Assembly: GCF_009646335.1 (NCBI RefSeq)
Contig: NZ_WJBU01000001.1
Coordinates: 366,135-430,134, forward strand
Reading direction: 5' to 3'
DNA length: 64,000 bases
From: Caenimonas koreensis DSM 17982
Lineage (GTDB): Bacteria > Pseudomonadota > Gammaproteobacteria > Burkholderiales > Burkholderiaceae_C
Shown here: one piece after another, positions 53,668-62,002 of the stretch
How the letters are laid out: every line of letters begins with the position of its first letter
Numbering within the stretch: position 1 is the first letter of the stretch
The notes under the pieces: model-generated
Told to the model about the DNA's origin: nothing
What the model saw: only the letters and a program-made list of their open reading frames with translations
Databases searched by the model: none
Program-made: the position numbers and the translations under genes

Positions 53668-54540
53668 ATGCAATGTACAAGTAATCTCAACCCGCTGAAA
53701 CTCTTCACGATCGCGGCAGTGGCCGTCCATCAGATGTCCCAATCCGCGGCCCAGCCCGCGTCCGAACACGTGACGATGCATCTCAGCATCGGCCAGCCTA
53801 ACGGCATCACCACCGGCCCCGTCGCCCCGCTGAGCGAGTCGACTCAGTCCCACGGCCGTGAGCTGCTGCAGACTGAAGAGGTGCTGAAGCACATCTTGCC
53901 GAACAACTGGCAGTACTCCTACGAGCTCCCGGATGGCAGCAGCAAGAACGCCTACGTCAATAGTGGAAGCGAATGCGAAGGCGGTGAAGGCGATCTGCTC
54001 GAATCCGTTCCATACACCGTGACCGTGAACGAGCCTTCCGCCGTGGCCGCCAATTGCAGCACGAACGGAAATGACTTCGAGCTCGTGCCGGCTGCGCTGA
54101 CCATTCTTCCCGGCATGAACAGCATCACTGCGATGGTGAAGCTCTCAAATGGGGCCGACGCGTCCACCCAATGCACGAGCGCCGGAATTATGGGCAATGG
54201 CGTCTACATCGCGTTGCCGGCGGACCGGACCCTTCCCTACCTGAACAAATCTTCGAAGCGTGTGTGCGAAGTCTCAGAGACGACCAACTTCATCGGCGGC
54301 ACCGTTACCGGTGCTGCGGGCGTGCTCCTGCTGGCCGCACTGGGCCGCGTCGCCTCCTCCTGCTGGAAGCGCGCTCAACGCGGCGAGGATGTGCAGCGCC
54401 TGGCGGGCGCCGAAGCGGACGTGGAACTGGCACGGGTGCCAAACGCTGGAGCCAACCAGGATGGACGCGAAGTGCCTGTCCCACCGGTTCAGGCTGCCGC
54501 CGAAGGCCGCAACGTGCGTCTGACTCCTGAATCGGCCTGA
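53668..54540 (+). CDS. Unrecognised secreted/membrane protein with four periplasmic cysteines
   Basis: A 290-residue protein I do not recognise. It has a hydrophobic N-terminus (LFTIAAVAVHQM, possible cleavage near SAA-QPA, residue 28), a polar domain of about 180 residues with Cys103, Cys130, Cys169 and Cys200, and one membrane helix at about 208-230 followed by CWKRAQR and a 55-residue hydrophilic tail. Positive residues after the helix predict the tail in the cytosol. AAAGGCG precedes the ATG. It stands alone between the liv operon and the van regulator, behind an unusually AT-rich stretch (about 53520-53640), which may mark acquired DNA. Confidence 0.65.
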   Translation: MQCTSNLNPLKLFTIAAVAVHQMSQSAAQPASEHVTMHLSIGQPNGITTGPVAPLSESTQSHGRELLQTEEVLKHILPNNWQYSYELPDGSSKNAYVNSGSECEGGEGDLLESVPYTVTVNEPSAVAANCSTNGNDFELVPAALTILPGMNSITAMVKLSNGADASTQCTSAGIMGNGVYIALPADRTLPYLNKSSKRVCEVSETTNFIGGTVTGAAGVLLLAALGRVASSCWKRAQRGEDVQRLAGAEADVELARVPNAGANQDGREVPVPPVQAAAEGRNVRLTPESA

Positions 54541-54683
54541 GTCAGCTTCCGTGCAGGCAAGTCCTCGTTCCGCGATATGGACGTCTTGACGTGCCAGGGC
54601 CAGCATGCGACGTCGGCGTCTTCGAAAGCTTGAAAAGCAGCTGATTCCGCCTAGTCCCGCTGCCGCCTAAAGCAGCTGCCCGC

Positions 54684-55523
54684 CTAACACGGGCAGCGCA
54701 TCAGGCCCGAACCTCGGACGCGGTCAAGCTTGCGCCGCTCAAGAGCCTCACGCAGGTTGCGCTGCGCCAGCCGGGAGTGTTCACGCATGATCGCTTCGGC
54801 GCGGGCACCTTCGCGCTGATCGATGGCCTCAAGCACCTGGCGATGCTGGTCTTGCGCGACCACCAGCATGTCGCGCGACGTCGTCGATGTGGCCTGCACC
54901 AGCACAAACGCCGACGGCGATGCGAACGGCAGAGCCACGATGCGGTCCACCTCCCGCGCAATCACGACGCTTGCCGACATGTCGCGCAGCAATTCATGAA
55001 ATCGCTTGTTCAAATCAACATAGCGTGAAAACGCTGCGTCATTCAGACGCGGCTGCGCAAGCAGCCGGTCCACTTCATCGAGCACAGCCCGCGCCTGCGC
55101 CAGCATGGCATCAGCCACGCCCCGCTGCGCCGCAACACGTGCCGCGAGCCCTTCGATCATTCCGCGAACTTCGATCGCATCAGTGATATCCCGTTCGCTA
55201 AACGTGCGCACTGCATAGCCGCCGTTCGGCAACTTGTCGAGCAGGCCTTCCTGTTCGAGCCGCATGAGGGCCGCGCGAATGGGCGTGCGCGACATACCCA
55301 GCAGCTCGACGATGGCCAGCTCCGCAATGCGCGCACCTGACTTCAACTCACCCGCAAGAATCAGCTCGCGCAGCCGCAGCTGCGCCCGCACCGCCTGCGA
55401 CGCATCGGCGTCAGGCGAGACAAGCAGGGTGGGGTCTTTGGCTTTCAAGCGTTTATGTATACAGAAAAGTCTGAAATCACGGATCGGTATGACAGCTAGT
55501 GAGCGATCTTCACTGCTAGCCAT
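54684..55523 (-). CDS. vanR: GntR-family (FCD) regulator, VanR-like
   Basis: A transcription factor with an N-terminal winged helix (LRELILAGELKSGARIAELA, LGMSRTPIRAALMRLEQEGL) and an all-helical FCD effector domain (ITDAIEVRGMIEGLAARVAA). It is divergent from vanAB, the usual position of the vanillate-responsive repressor VanR. The start is uncertain: the ATG at 55523 gives 279 residues, but a TGTATACA site lies inside that frame at 55456-55463, so translation could begin further downstream. Effector vanillate is inferred. Confidence 0.8.
   Translation of the reverse strand: MASSEDRSLAVIPIRDFRLFCIHKRLKAKDPTLLVSPDADASQAVRAQLRLRELILAGELKSGARIAELAIVELLGMSRTPIRAALMRLEQEGLLDKLPNGGYAVRTFSERDITDAIEVRGMIEGLAARVAAQRGVADAMLAQARAVLDEVDRLLAQPRLNDAAFSRYVDLNKRFHELLRDMSASVVIAREVDRIVALPFASPSAFVLVQATSTTSRDMLVVAQDQHRQVLEAIDQREGARAEAIMREHSRLAQRNLREALERRKLDRVRGSGLMRCPC
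55456..55463. promoter_or_regulatory. Second TGTATACA palindrome (candidate VanR site)
   Basis: An 8-base palindrome identical to the core of the site in the vanA promoter, 88 bases away, located at the 5' end of the vanR reading frame. Confidence 0.45.
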
Positions 55524-55533
55524 CGGCAAGCCC

Positions 55534-55562
55534 TTGAGCGCATTGTATACATCGAGTATTCT
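55534..55562 (+). promoter_or_regulatory. vanA promoter with palindromic operator in the spacer
   Basis: TTGAGC (55534-55539), a 17-base spacer, and TATTCT (55557-55562), 38 bases before the vanA ATG. The spacer holds ATTGTATACAT (55542-55552), like the ATTGTATACAAT-type operators of VanR repressors. Binding there would block RNA polymerase directly. Confidence 0.65.
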
Positions 55563-55599
55563 CCGGCGACCCACCTGACTCAGCGCACAAGAGCCGCCC

Positions 55600-56643
55600 A
55601 TGTATCCGAAGAACACCTGGTATGTCGCCGCCACGCCCGACGAGATCGACGAGAAGCCTTTAGGGCGCACCATCTGCGACGAGAAAATCGTCTTCTACCG
55701 GCCCGCCGCTGGCCAGGTCGCAGCGCTCGAGGACTTCTGCCCGCACCGCGGCGCGGCGCTCTCGCTCGGGCAGGTGTGCGAAGGAAAGCTCGTATGCGGC
55801 TACCACGGCCTTGCCATGGGCTGCGACGGCAAAACCATCTCGATGCCGGGCCAGCGCGTGCAGGGCTTCCCGAAGATCCGCTCTTATCCGGTCGTTGAGA
55901 AATACGGCTTCATCTGGGTGTGGCCGGGCGACGCGCAGCTGGCTGACGAATCAAAAATCCATCACCTCGAATGGGCCGTGAGCGGCGACTGGGCGTATGC
56001 CGGCGGCCTCTATCACGTGGCATGCGACTACCGCCTGATGATCGACAACCTGATGGACCTCACACACGAGACGTACGTGCACACCACGAGCATCGGCCAG
56101 AAGGAAATCGACGAAACGCCCGTTGCCACCAAGTCAGAGGGCGACCACGTGGTCACCAGCCGCTTCATGAACAACGTGATGCCGCCACCCTTCTGGAAGG
56201 CCAACTTGCGCGGCAATGGCCTGGCCGACGACGTGCCGGTGGACCGCTGGCAGGTCTGCCACTTCCACCCACCCAGCCACGTGATGATCGAAGTGGGAGT
56301 AGCACACGCGGGCAAGGGCGGCTACGACGCCGACGCCAAAGACAAGGTGTACAGCATCGTCGTGGACTTCCTCACGCCAGAGACTGAGACGAGCATGTGG
56401 TACTTCTGGGGCATGGCGCGCAACTTCAACGTGAAAGACAAGGCGCTCACGGCGCAGATCAAGGAAGGCCAGGCCAAGGTCTTCGCTGAAGACACCGTGG
56501 TGCTCGAAGAGCAGCAGCGCAACTTGCTGCGCCACCCCACGCGCAAGCTGCTGATGCTCAATATCGATGCGGGCGGCGTGCAGTCGCGCCGCATCATCGA
56601 TCGCATGCTCGCCGCCGAACGTCCCTCACCGGTAGTGGCCTGA
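55600..56643 (+). CDS. vanA: Rieske O-demethylase oxygenase subunit, vanillate demethylase VanA-like
   Basis: A 347-residue Rieske non-haem iron oxygenase that removes the methoxy methyl of vanillate as formaldehyde, giving protocatechuate. The Rieske centre is C47-P-H49 with C66-x2-H69 (CPHRGAALS and CGYHGLAM). The mononuclear iron site begins DNLMDLTHETYVH with Asp and two His residues. Overall length fits VanA. Related enzymes (dicamba demethylase, toluenesulfonate monooxygenase) are possible, but the divergent VanR-like gene and following VanB favour vanillate or a close analogue. Confidence 0.88.
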   Translation: MYPKNTWYVAATPDEIDEKPLGRTICDEKIVFYRPAAGQVAALEDFCPHRGAALSLGQVCEGKLVCGYHGLAMGCDGKTISMPGQRVQGFPKIRSYPVVEKYGFIWVWPGDAQLADESKIHHLEWAVSGDWAYAGGLYHVACDYRLMIDNLMDLTHETYVHTTSIGQKEIDETPVATKSEGDHVVTSRFMNNVMPPPFWKANLRGNGLADDVPVDRWQVCHFHPPSHVMIEVGVAHAGKGGYDADAKDKVYSIVVDFLTPETETSMWYFWGMARNFNVKDKALTAQIKEGQAKVFAEDTVVLEEQQRNLLRHPTRKLLMLNIDAGGVQSRRIIDRMLAAERPSPVVA

Positions 56644-57596
56644 TGGACCTGCACGTCAAAGTCCTGCGCAAGAAGCAGGAGGCCGAGGGGATTGCGAGCT
56701 TCGAACTCGGTCGTGCCGACGGCAAACCCCTGCCCGCTTTCAGCGCCGGATCGCATATCGATGTGCATGTGCCGGGCGGCCTTGTTCGCCAATATTCGCT
56801 GTGCAACGACACGTCCAACAGCAGCGTCTACCGGATCGCCGTGCTGCGCGATGCCGCGTCGCGTGGCGGTTCGGTAGCGATGCACGACAAAGTCCATGAG
56901 GGCGATGAGATCACCATCAGCGAGCCGCGCAACCACTTCACGCTCGTGCATGCCGTTCGCACGATTCTTTTTGCAGGCGGCATCGGCATCACGCCGCTGC
57001 TGTCCATGGCGCAGCGGCTGGCCGCGGTAGGCGCAGACTTCGAGCTGCACTACTGCAACCGCTCACGGCCACGCACCGCCTTCTTCGACGAAATCGCCGC
57101 GTCGCCGTTTGCAGACAAGGTCCACTATCACTTCGACGATGGCCCGCAAGAGCAAAAGCTGCAACTCGCGCACGTGATCCCGCCCGTGGATGCGCAAACG
57201 CACATCTACACCTGCGGGCCCGCTGGCTTCATCCAGCACGTCACAGGCTGGGCCAAGGGCTACGGCTGGCCGTCAGCGCAAGTGCATGTCGAGTACTTCG
57301 CCGCAGCCGTTGTGGACACGAGCGAAGACAAAGCGTTCGACGTACAGATTGCCAGCAGCGGCAAGCGCTACACCGTCGGCGCGAAAGAAACGGTGATCCA
57401 GGTGCTGGCCGCCAACGGCATCGACGTGCTCACCTCCTGCGAGCAAGGCGTGTGCGGCACCTGCATCACACGCGTGCTGGAAGGCGAATGCGATCATCGC
57501 GACATGTATTTCACCGACGATGAGAAGGCGAAGAACGACCAGTTCACGCCCTGCTGCTCGCGCGCGAAGAGCGCCTTGCTGGTGCTGGATTTATAG
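56643..57596 (+). CDS. vanB: Rieske oxygenase reductase, VanB-like
   Basis: A 317-residue class IA reductase that passes electrons from NAD(P)H to VanA. Order: FMN-binding domain (GSHIDVHVPGGLVRQYSLCN), NAD domain (FAGGIGITPLLSMAQRL, then YTCGPAGFIQHV) and a C-terminal plant-type [2Fe-2S] ferredoxin (CEQGVCGTC with the last Cys in FTPCCSRAK). The start overlaps the vanA stop by one base (TGATG). The same reductase could also feed the ferredoxin of the nearby P450 (inference). Confidence 0.92.
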   Translation: MDLHVKVLRKKQEAEGIASFELGRADGKPLPAFSAGSHIDVHVPGGLVRQYSLCNDTSNSSVYRIAVLRDAASRGGSVAMHDKVHEGDEITISEPRNHFTLVHAVRTILFAGGIGITPLLSMAQRLAAVGADFELHYCNRSRPRTAFFDEIAASPFADKVHYHFDDGPQEQKLQLAHVIPPVDAQTHIYTCGPAGFIQHVTGWAKGYGWPSAQVHVEYFAAAVVDTSEDKAFDVQIASSGKRYTVGAKETVIQVLAANGIDVLTSCEQGVCGTCITRVLEGECDHRDMYFTDDEKAKNDQFTPCCSRAKSALLVLDL

Positions 57597-57617
57597 AAAC
57601 AACCGGAGACGACACCC

Positions 57618-58724
57618 ATGCAACTACCCGCCCGTTACGACCACGTCGGCAGCTTCCTGCGCCCCAAATACCTGCTCGATGCGCGTGAGCAGAAAGCCAA
57701 GGGCGACATCACCGCCGCGCAGCTGCGCGAAGTGGAAGACAAAGCCATCGCCGAGATCGTGAAGTTCCAGGAAGACGTGGGCCTGAAGAGCATTACTGAT
57801 GGCGAGTTCCGCCGCACGTACTTCCATATCGACTTCCTCGACCAGCTGGGTGGCGTGAAGACGGACATCCCCGTCACCATCCGCAAGGCCGACGGCACCG
57901 AAGAACTGGCGCCACCGGTGATGAAGGTCGTTGGCAAGGTGCACCACGCCAAAGACATCCAGAAGGCCGACTTTGAATTCCTCAAGAGCCAGGTGAGCGC
58001 GGGCCGCACGCCGAAGGTGACCATCCCCTCGCCCACCATGCTGCACTTCCGTGGTGGCCGTGCAGGCATCAGCCGCGAGGCGTATCCCGAGCTCGATCCG
58101 GCCTTCTACGACGACGTGGCAAAGGCGTACGGCGACGAACTGCGTTCACTCGCAGCCGCAGGTTGCACCTATGTGCAGATGGACGACACCAACCTCGCTT
58201 ACCTGTGCGACGAGAAGATGCGGGAAGCCGCCCGCCAGCGCGGCGACGACCCGAATGAACTGCCGCACCGCTACGCCGCCTTCATCAACAAGGTCGTTGC
58301 GCAAAAGCCTGAAGGCATGCTGCTGGCCATGCACCTGTGCCGCGGCAACTTCAAGAGCACGCATGCGGCCAGCGGCAACTACGAGCCCGTGGCCGAAGCA
58401 CTGCTCAAGGAGATGAACCTCGACGCGTATTTCATGGAATACGACGACGACCGCTCAGGCGACTTCAAGCCGCTGCGTTATCTGGCCAAGGGGAAGACGG
58501 TCGTCCTCGGCCTCGTCACCACGAAGTTCGGCCAGCTCGAAAGCAAGGACGACCTCAAGCGCCGCATCGACGAAGCTGCCAAGTACGCGCCGATGGAGCA
58601 GCTGGCACTCTCGCCGCAATGCGGCTTCTCGAGCACCGTGCACGGCAACAACATTGCGGTCGAATCACAGCGGCAGAAGCTGCGGCTGGTGATCGAGACG
58701 GCGCAGGAGATGTGGGGCGCTTGA
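57618..58724 (+). CDS. MetE-core protein (cobalamin-independent methionine synthase II family) coupled to vanAB
   Basis: A 368-residue TIM-barrel homologue of the C-terminal, catalytic half of MetE; the N-terminal half is absent. The zinc ligands are intact: His and Cys in MHLCRGNF, Glu in YFMEYDDDRSG, and Cys in SPQCGFSS. Such core proteins include folate-independent methionine synthases and other thiol methyltransferases (family knowledge). It starts 21 bases after vanB with a GGAG site, so it is almost certainly part of the van operon. A role in accepting or using the methyl or C1 unit from demethylation is an attractive inference; ordinary methionine synthesis is the alternative. Confidence 0.85.
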   Translation: MQLPARYDHVGSFLRPKYLLDAREQKAKGDITAAQLREVEDKAIAEIVKFQEDVGLKSITDGEFRRTYFHIDFLDQLGGVKTDIPVTIRKADGTEELAPPVMKVVGKVHHAKDIQKADFEFLKSQVSAGRTPKVTIPSPTMLHFRGGRAGISREAYPELDPAFYDDVAKAYGDELRSLAAAGCTYVQMDDTNLAYLCDEKMREAARQRGDDPNELPHRYAAFINKVVAQKPEGMLLAMHLCRGNFKSTHAASGNYEPVAEALLKEMNLDAYFMEYDDDRSGDFKPLRYLAKGKTVVLGLVTTKFGQLESKDDLKRRIDEAAKYAPMEQLALSPQCGFSSTVHGNNIAVESQRQKLRLVIETAQEMWGA

Positions 58725-58740
58725 GTGATGTAATGCGGGC

Positions 58741-59169
58741 GTGACTGCCCTCTACGACCTCCAGCGATTCATCCAGGCGCAAGACCCGGTCTATGAACGG
58801 GTGTGCGCCGAGCTGCGTGCCGGCAACAAGCAGACGCACTGGGTCTGGTACATCTTCCCGCAGTTGAAAAAACTGGGGCGCAGCAGCACCGCGCACTTCT
58901 ACGGACTCGCCTCACTCGAAGAGGCTCGTGCTTACTGGGCGCATCCGGTGCTGCGGCCGCGGCTGAAGGAATGCATCAACCTGATGCTCGCGGTACCGGA
59001 GAAATCGGCGCTGGACATTCTCCATTCGCCCGACGACATGAAGTTCCGCTCGTGCGTCACTCTCTTCGGCAAAGCCGTGCCAGACGAGCCGATATTCCAG
59101 TCGGCGCTTGACCGCTTCTACGGCGGAGTTCCTGACGTGCCGACGCTCACTTTGCTCGCCAGCGATTGA
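58741..59169 (+). CDS. DUF1810 family protein
   Basis: A 142-residue protein of the DUF1810 family, recognised from LQRFIQAQDPVYERVCAELR, THWVWYIFPQLKKLG and KFRSCVTLF. The function is unknown. The start is GTG at 58741, 16 bases after the preceding stop, with no strong ribosome binding site. It is on the same strand as the van operon and convergent with spoVR, separated from it by 8 bases. Confidence 0.85.
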   Translation: MTALYDLQRFIQAQDPVYERVCAELRAGNKQTHWVWYIFPQLKKLGRSSTAHFYGLASLEEARAYWAHPVLRPRLKECINLMLAVPEKSALDILHSPDDMKFRSCVTLFGKAVPDEPIFQSALDRFYGGVPDVPTLTLLASD

Positions 59170-59177
59170 CACGCGGC

Positions 59178-60716
59178 TCAATGCCCCTGAGCTGGCGTCA
59201 CCTCCCAATGCTGCAGTACGCGCTCATTCGCATCCACACTCTCCAGCCGCACGCGAAAGCCCCACAGCCTGGCCACGTGCTTGACGACTTCCTCGGCGCC
59301 GTTGTCCAGCGGGCGGTCGTTGTGGCGGCAGTGGCGCAGCGTGAGTGACCGGTCGCCGCGCAGGTTGACGTTGTAGACCTGGATGTTCGGCTCGCGCCAG
59401 TTCAGGTCGTACTGGCGGGCCAATGCCTCGCGCACACGGCGATAGCCGGCGTCGTCATGGATGGCAGCCACCTCCAGCTCCCTCTTCGTCGAGTCATCGA
59501 CGATGGAGAACAGCCTGAAGTCGCGCATCAGCTTCGGCGACAGGTACTGCCCGATGAAGCTCTCGTCCTTGAAGTGACGCATGGCGTAGTCAAGCGTTTT
59601 GTGCCAGTCGGAGCCAGCCACATCCGGGAACCAGGCCTTGTCTTCGTCAGTCGGGTTCTCGCACATACGACGGATGTCCGTGAACATGGCAAAGCCCAGC
59701 GCATAGACGTTGATGCCGCCATAGCGCTTGTCACCCACGCCTGGCTGGAAGATCACGTTGGTGTGCGAGCTCAGGATCTCCATCATGTAGCCATCGGACA
59801 GCTTGCCCTGGTCATACATGTCGTTGAGCAGCGTGTAGTGCCAGAACGTGGCCCATCCTTCATTCATCACCTGCGTTTGCCGCTGCGGATAGAAGTACTG
59901 CGCCACCTTGCGCACGATGCGCACAATCTCGCGCTGCCATGGCTCCAGAAGGGGCGCGTTCTTCTCAATGAAGTACAGGATATTTTCCTGCGGCTCTTCG
60001 GGGTAGCGCCGCTGCTCTTTCTTCGCCTGTTTGCCGGCGCTCCTGGGCAATGTGCGCCACAGGTCGTTGACCTGCTGCTGCAGGTAGGCCTCGCGTTCCT
60101 TGCGGCGAATCTCTTCTTCCACCATTGAAATCTTTTGCGGGCGCCGGTAACGGTCCACGCCGTAGTGCATCAGCGCGTGGCACGCATCAAGGACTTCCTC
60201 GACCGAGTCAACACCATGGCGCTCTTCACACTCGGCGATGTACGCCTTGGCGTAGACCAGGTAGTCCACGATCGAGCTCGCATCCGTCCACATGCGAAAC
60301 AGGTAGTTGCCCTTGAAGAACGAGTTGTGGCCAAAGCACGCATGCGCCATCACCAGGGCCTGCATCGGCATCGTGTTCTCTTCCATGAGGTACGCAATGC
60401 AGGGGTCTGAGTTGATCACGATCTCGTAGGCAAGCCCCATCTGGCCGCGCCGGTAACTCTTCTCGCTGGCAATGAACTGCTTGCCGAACGACCAGTGGCG
60501 ATAGTTCACCGGCATGCCGACCGATGCATAGGCATCCAGCATCTGCTCAGCCGAGATCAGCTCCAGCTGCGAGGGGTAGGTGTCGAGGCCATACTTGTCG
60601 GCGGTCTTCCTGATCGCGTCGAAGTACAGCTCGATCAGCTCGAACGTCCAGTCGCTGGGCGCGGGCAGCCGCTGGCTGTCGGTGCGGTCGAGCGCATTGC
60701 CGGCAACGGTGCTCAT
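59178..60716 (-). CDS. SpoVR-family protein
   Basis: A 512-residue cytosolic protein of the SpoVR/YcgB family. Visible features are WTFELIELYFDAIRKTADKY, AHACFGHNSFFKGNYLF, NEGWATFWHYTLLNDMYDQG and SSHTNVIFQPG. The His/Glu pattern HACFGHNS with NEGWATFWH suggests a metal-dependent enzyme, but no activity is established. The ATG at 60716 overlaps the yeaH stop by one base (TGATG). It is last in the prkA-yeaH-spoVR operon, a set widely co-conserved and induced by starvation in enterobacteria. Confidence 0.94.
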   Translation of the reverse strand: MSTVAGNALDRTDSQRLPAPSDWTFELIELYFDAIRKTADKYGLDTYPSQLELISAEQMLDAYASVGMPVNYRHWSFGKQFIASEKSYRRGQMGLAYEIVINSDPCIAYLMEENTMPMQALVMAHACFGHNSFFKGNYLFRMWTDASSIVDYLVYAKAYIAECEERHGVDSVEEVLDACHALMHYGVDRYRRPQKISMVEEEIRRKEREAYLQQQVNDLWRTLPRSAGKQAKKEQRRYPEEPQENILYFIEKNAPLLEPWQREIVRIVRKVAQYFYPQRQTQVMNEGWATFWHYTLLNDMYDQGKLSDGYMMEILSSHTNVIFQPGVGDKRYGGINVYALGFAMFTDIRRMCENPTDEDKAWFPDVAGSDWHKTLDYAMRHFKDESFIGQYLSPKLMRDFRLFSIVDDSTKRELEVAAIHDDAGYRRVREALARQYDLNWREPNIQVYNVNLRGDRSLTLRHCRHNDRPLDNGAEEVVKHVARLWGFRVRLESVDANERVLQHWEVTPAQGH

Positions 60717-62002
60717 CACGTTGCCCCCGCGCTTTTCTTGAACAGGTCCCGAAACACCGGGAATATCTGCGAAGGCGTCACGATTTTCTGCATGGCGAAG
60801 TGCTCGTTCGCGTCCCGCACGCGCGTGTATTCCTCCCACAGGTTCTGGTCTTCTTCGGCCACCTGCACATACGCGTAGTAGCGAACCAGCGGCAGTATCT
60901 TGCTGTCGAGCAGTTCGCGGCACTTCGATGAGTCCTGCTGCCAGTTGTCGCCATCCGATGCCTGCGCGCCGTAGATGTTCCACTCGGCCCCGAGGTAGCG
61001 CTGGCGAATGATGTCGTGCATCATCGTGAGCGCGCTCGACACCACCGTGCCGCCACTCTCCGTTGCGTGGAAGAACTCGTCTTCCGTCACTTCAGCCGCC
61101 TGCGTGTGATGGCGGATGAACACCACGTCGGTCTGCTGGTAGTGCCGCGTGAGAAACAGGTAGAGCAGGATGAAAAACCGCTTGGCCAAGTCCTTGCGCG
61201 CCTCGTCCATCGAGCCCGACACATCCATCAGGCAGAACATCACCGCCCGGCTTGTGGGCAAAGGCTCGCGCACGCGGTTGCGGTAACGCAGGTCGAACGG
61301 GTCAAGAAAGGGCACACGCTTGAGCCGCGCCTTCAATGCCTCGATGTCCGCGTGCAACGCCGCGATCCGGGTGCCGGGCGCGTCTTGCTCCTGCAGGTCG
61401 GCGAGCAGCTTCTCGAGCCGGCGCAACTCGAGCCGCGACTCACCGCCCATCGCAATGCGGCGGCCCAGCGCCACACGCATCGAACGCACCACGTGCAGGC
61501 TGGTCGGATTGCCTTCGGACACAAAGCCCGCGCGCCGCACCTTCCACTCCGGTGCATCGGCCAGCAGTTGCGTGCGAACCAGCCGCGGCAGGGCCAGGTC
61601 GTCGAAGAAGTAGTTCATGAACTCTTCGCGCGAGATGCGAAAGACGAAGTCGTCTTCGCCCTGCCCGTCCTGCGATGCGCCGCTGCCATTGCCCGCCCCG
61701 CCACCGCCCGGCGGCCTGTCGATGCGGTCGCCGCGCACGTATTCCTGGTTGCCGGGGTGCACCATTTCACGCGTGCCGCCGGGGCCGTGATTGAAGAGCG
61801 GCTCCGACACATCACGCTTGGGCAACGTGATGTCGGTGCCCTGCTCGATGTCGCGGATGCCACGGCTGCCCACCGCCTTGCGCACCGCCTCCTTGATCTG
61901 GTCGCGATAGCGGCGAAGGAACCGCTCCCGGTTGCCTATCGACTTGTTCTTGCCCGACAGGCGCCGGTCGATGACCTGGTGGAGCATCGAGCGATCGGCC
62001 AT
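60716..62002 (-). CDS. yeaH: YeaH/YhbH family protein (DUF444)
   Basis: A 428-residue protein of the DUF444 family, starting MADRSMLHQVIDRRLSGKNK, with a Gly-rich linker (about 85-105) and a C-terminal von Willebrand A-like region whose metal-binding motif reads MFCLMDVSGSMDEARKD. It probably acts with the PrkA kinase. Its start and stop each overlap a neighbour by one base (TGATG twice), so the three proteins are likely made in a fixed ratio. Confidence 0.93.
   Translation of the reverse strand: MADRSMLHQVIDRRLSGKNKSIGNRERFLRRYRDQIKEAVRKAVGSRGIRDIEQGTDITLPKRDVSEPLFNHGPGGTREMVHPGNQEYVRGDRIDRPPGGGGAGNGSGASQDGQGEDDFVFRISREEFMNYFFDDLALPRLVRTQLLADAPEWKVRRAGFVSEGNPTSLHVVRSMRVALGRRIAMGGESRLELRRLEKLLADLQEQDAPGTRIAALHADIEALKARLKRVPFLDPFDLRYRNRVREPLPTSRAVMFCLMDVSGSMDEARKDLAKRFFILLYLFLTRHYQQTDVVFIRHHTQAAEVTEDEFFHATESGGTVVSSALTMMHDIIRQRYLGAEWNIYGAQASDGDNWQQDSSKCRELLDSKILPLVRYYAYVQVAEEDQNLWEEYTRVRDANEHFAMQKIVTPSQIFPVFRDLFKKSAGAT

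Noticed and set aside
54541..54683. 143-base gap between the orphan protein and vanR, checked for a terminator or small RNA
   Set aside because: Only short imperfect repeats are present and no T run follows any of them.
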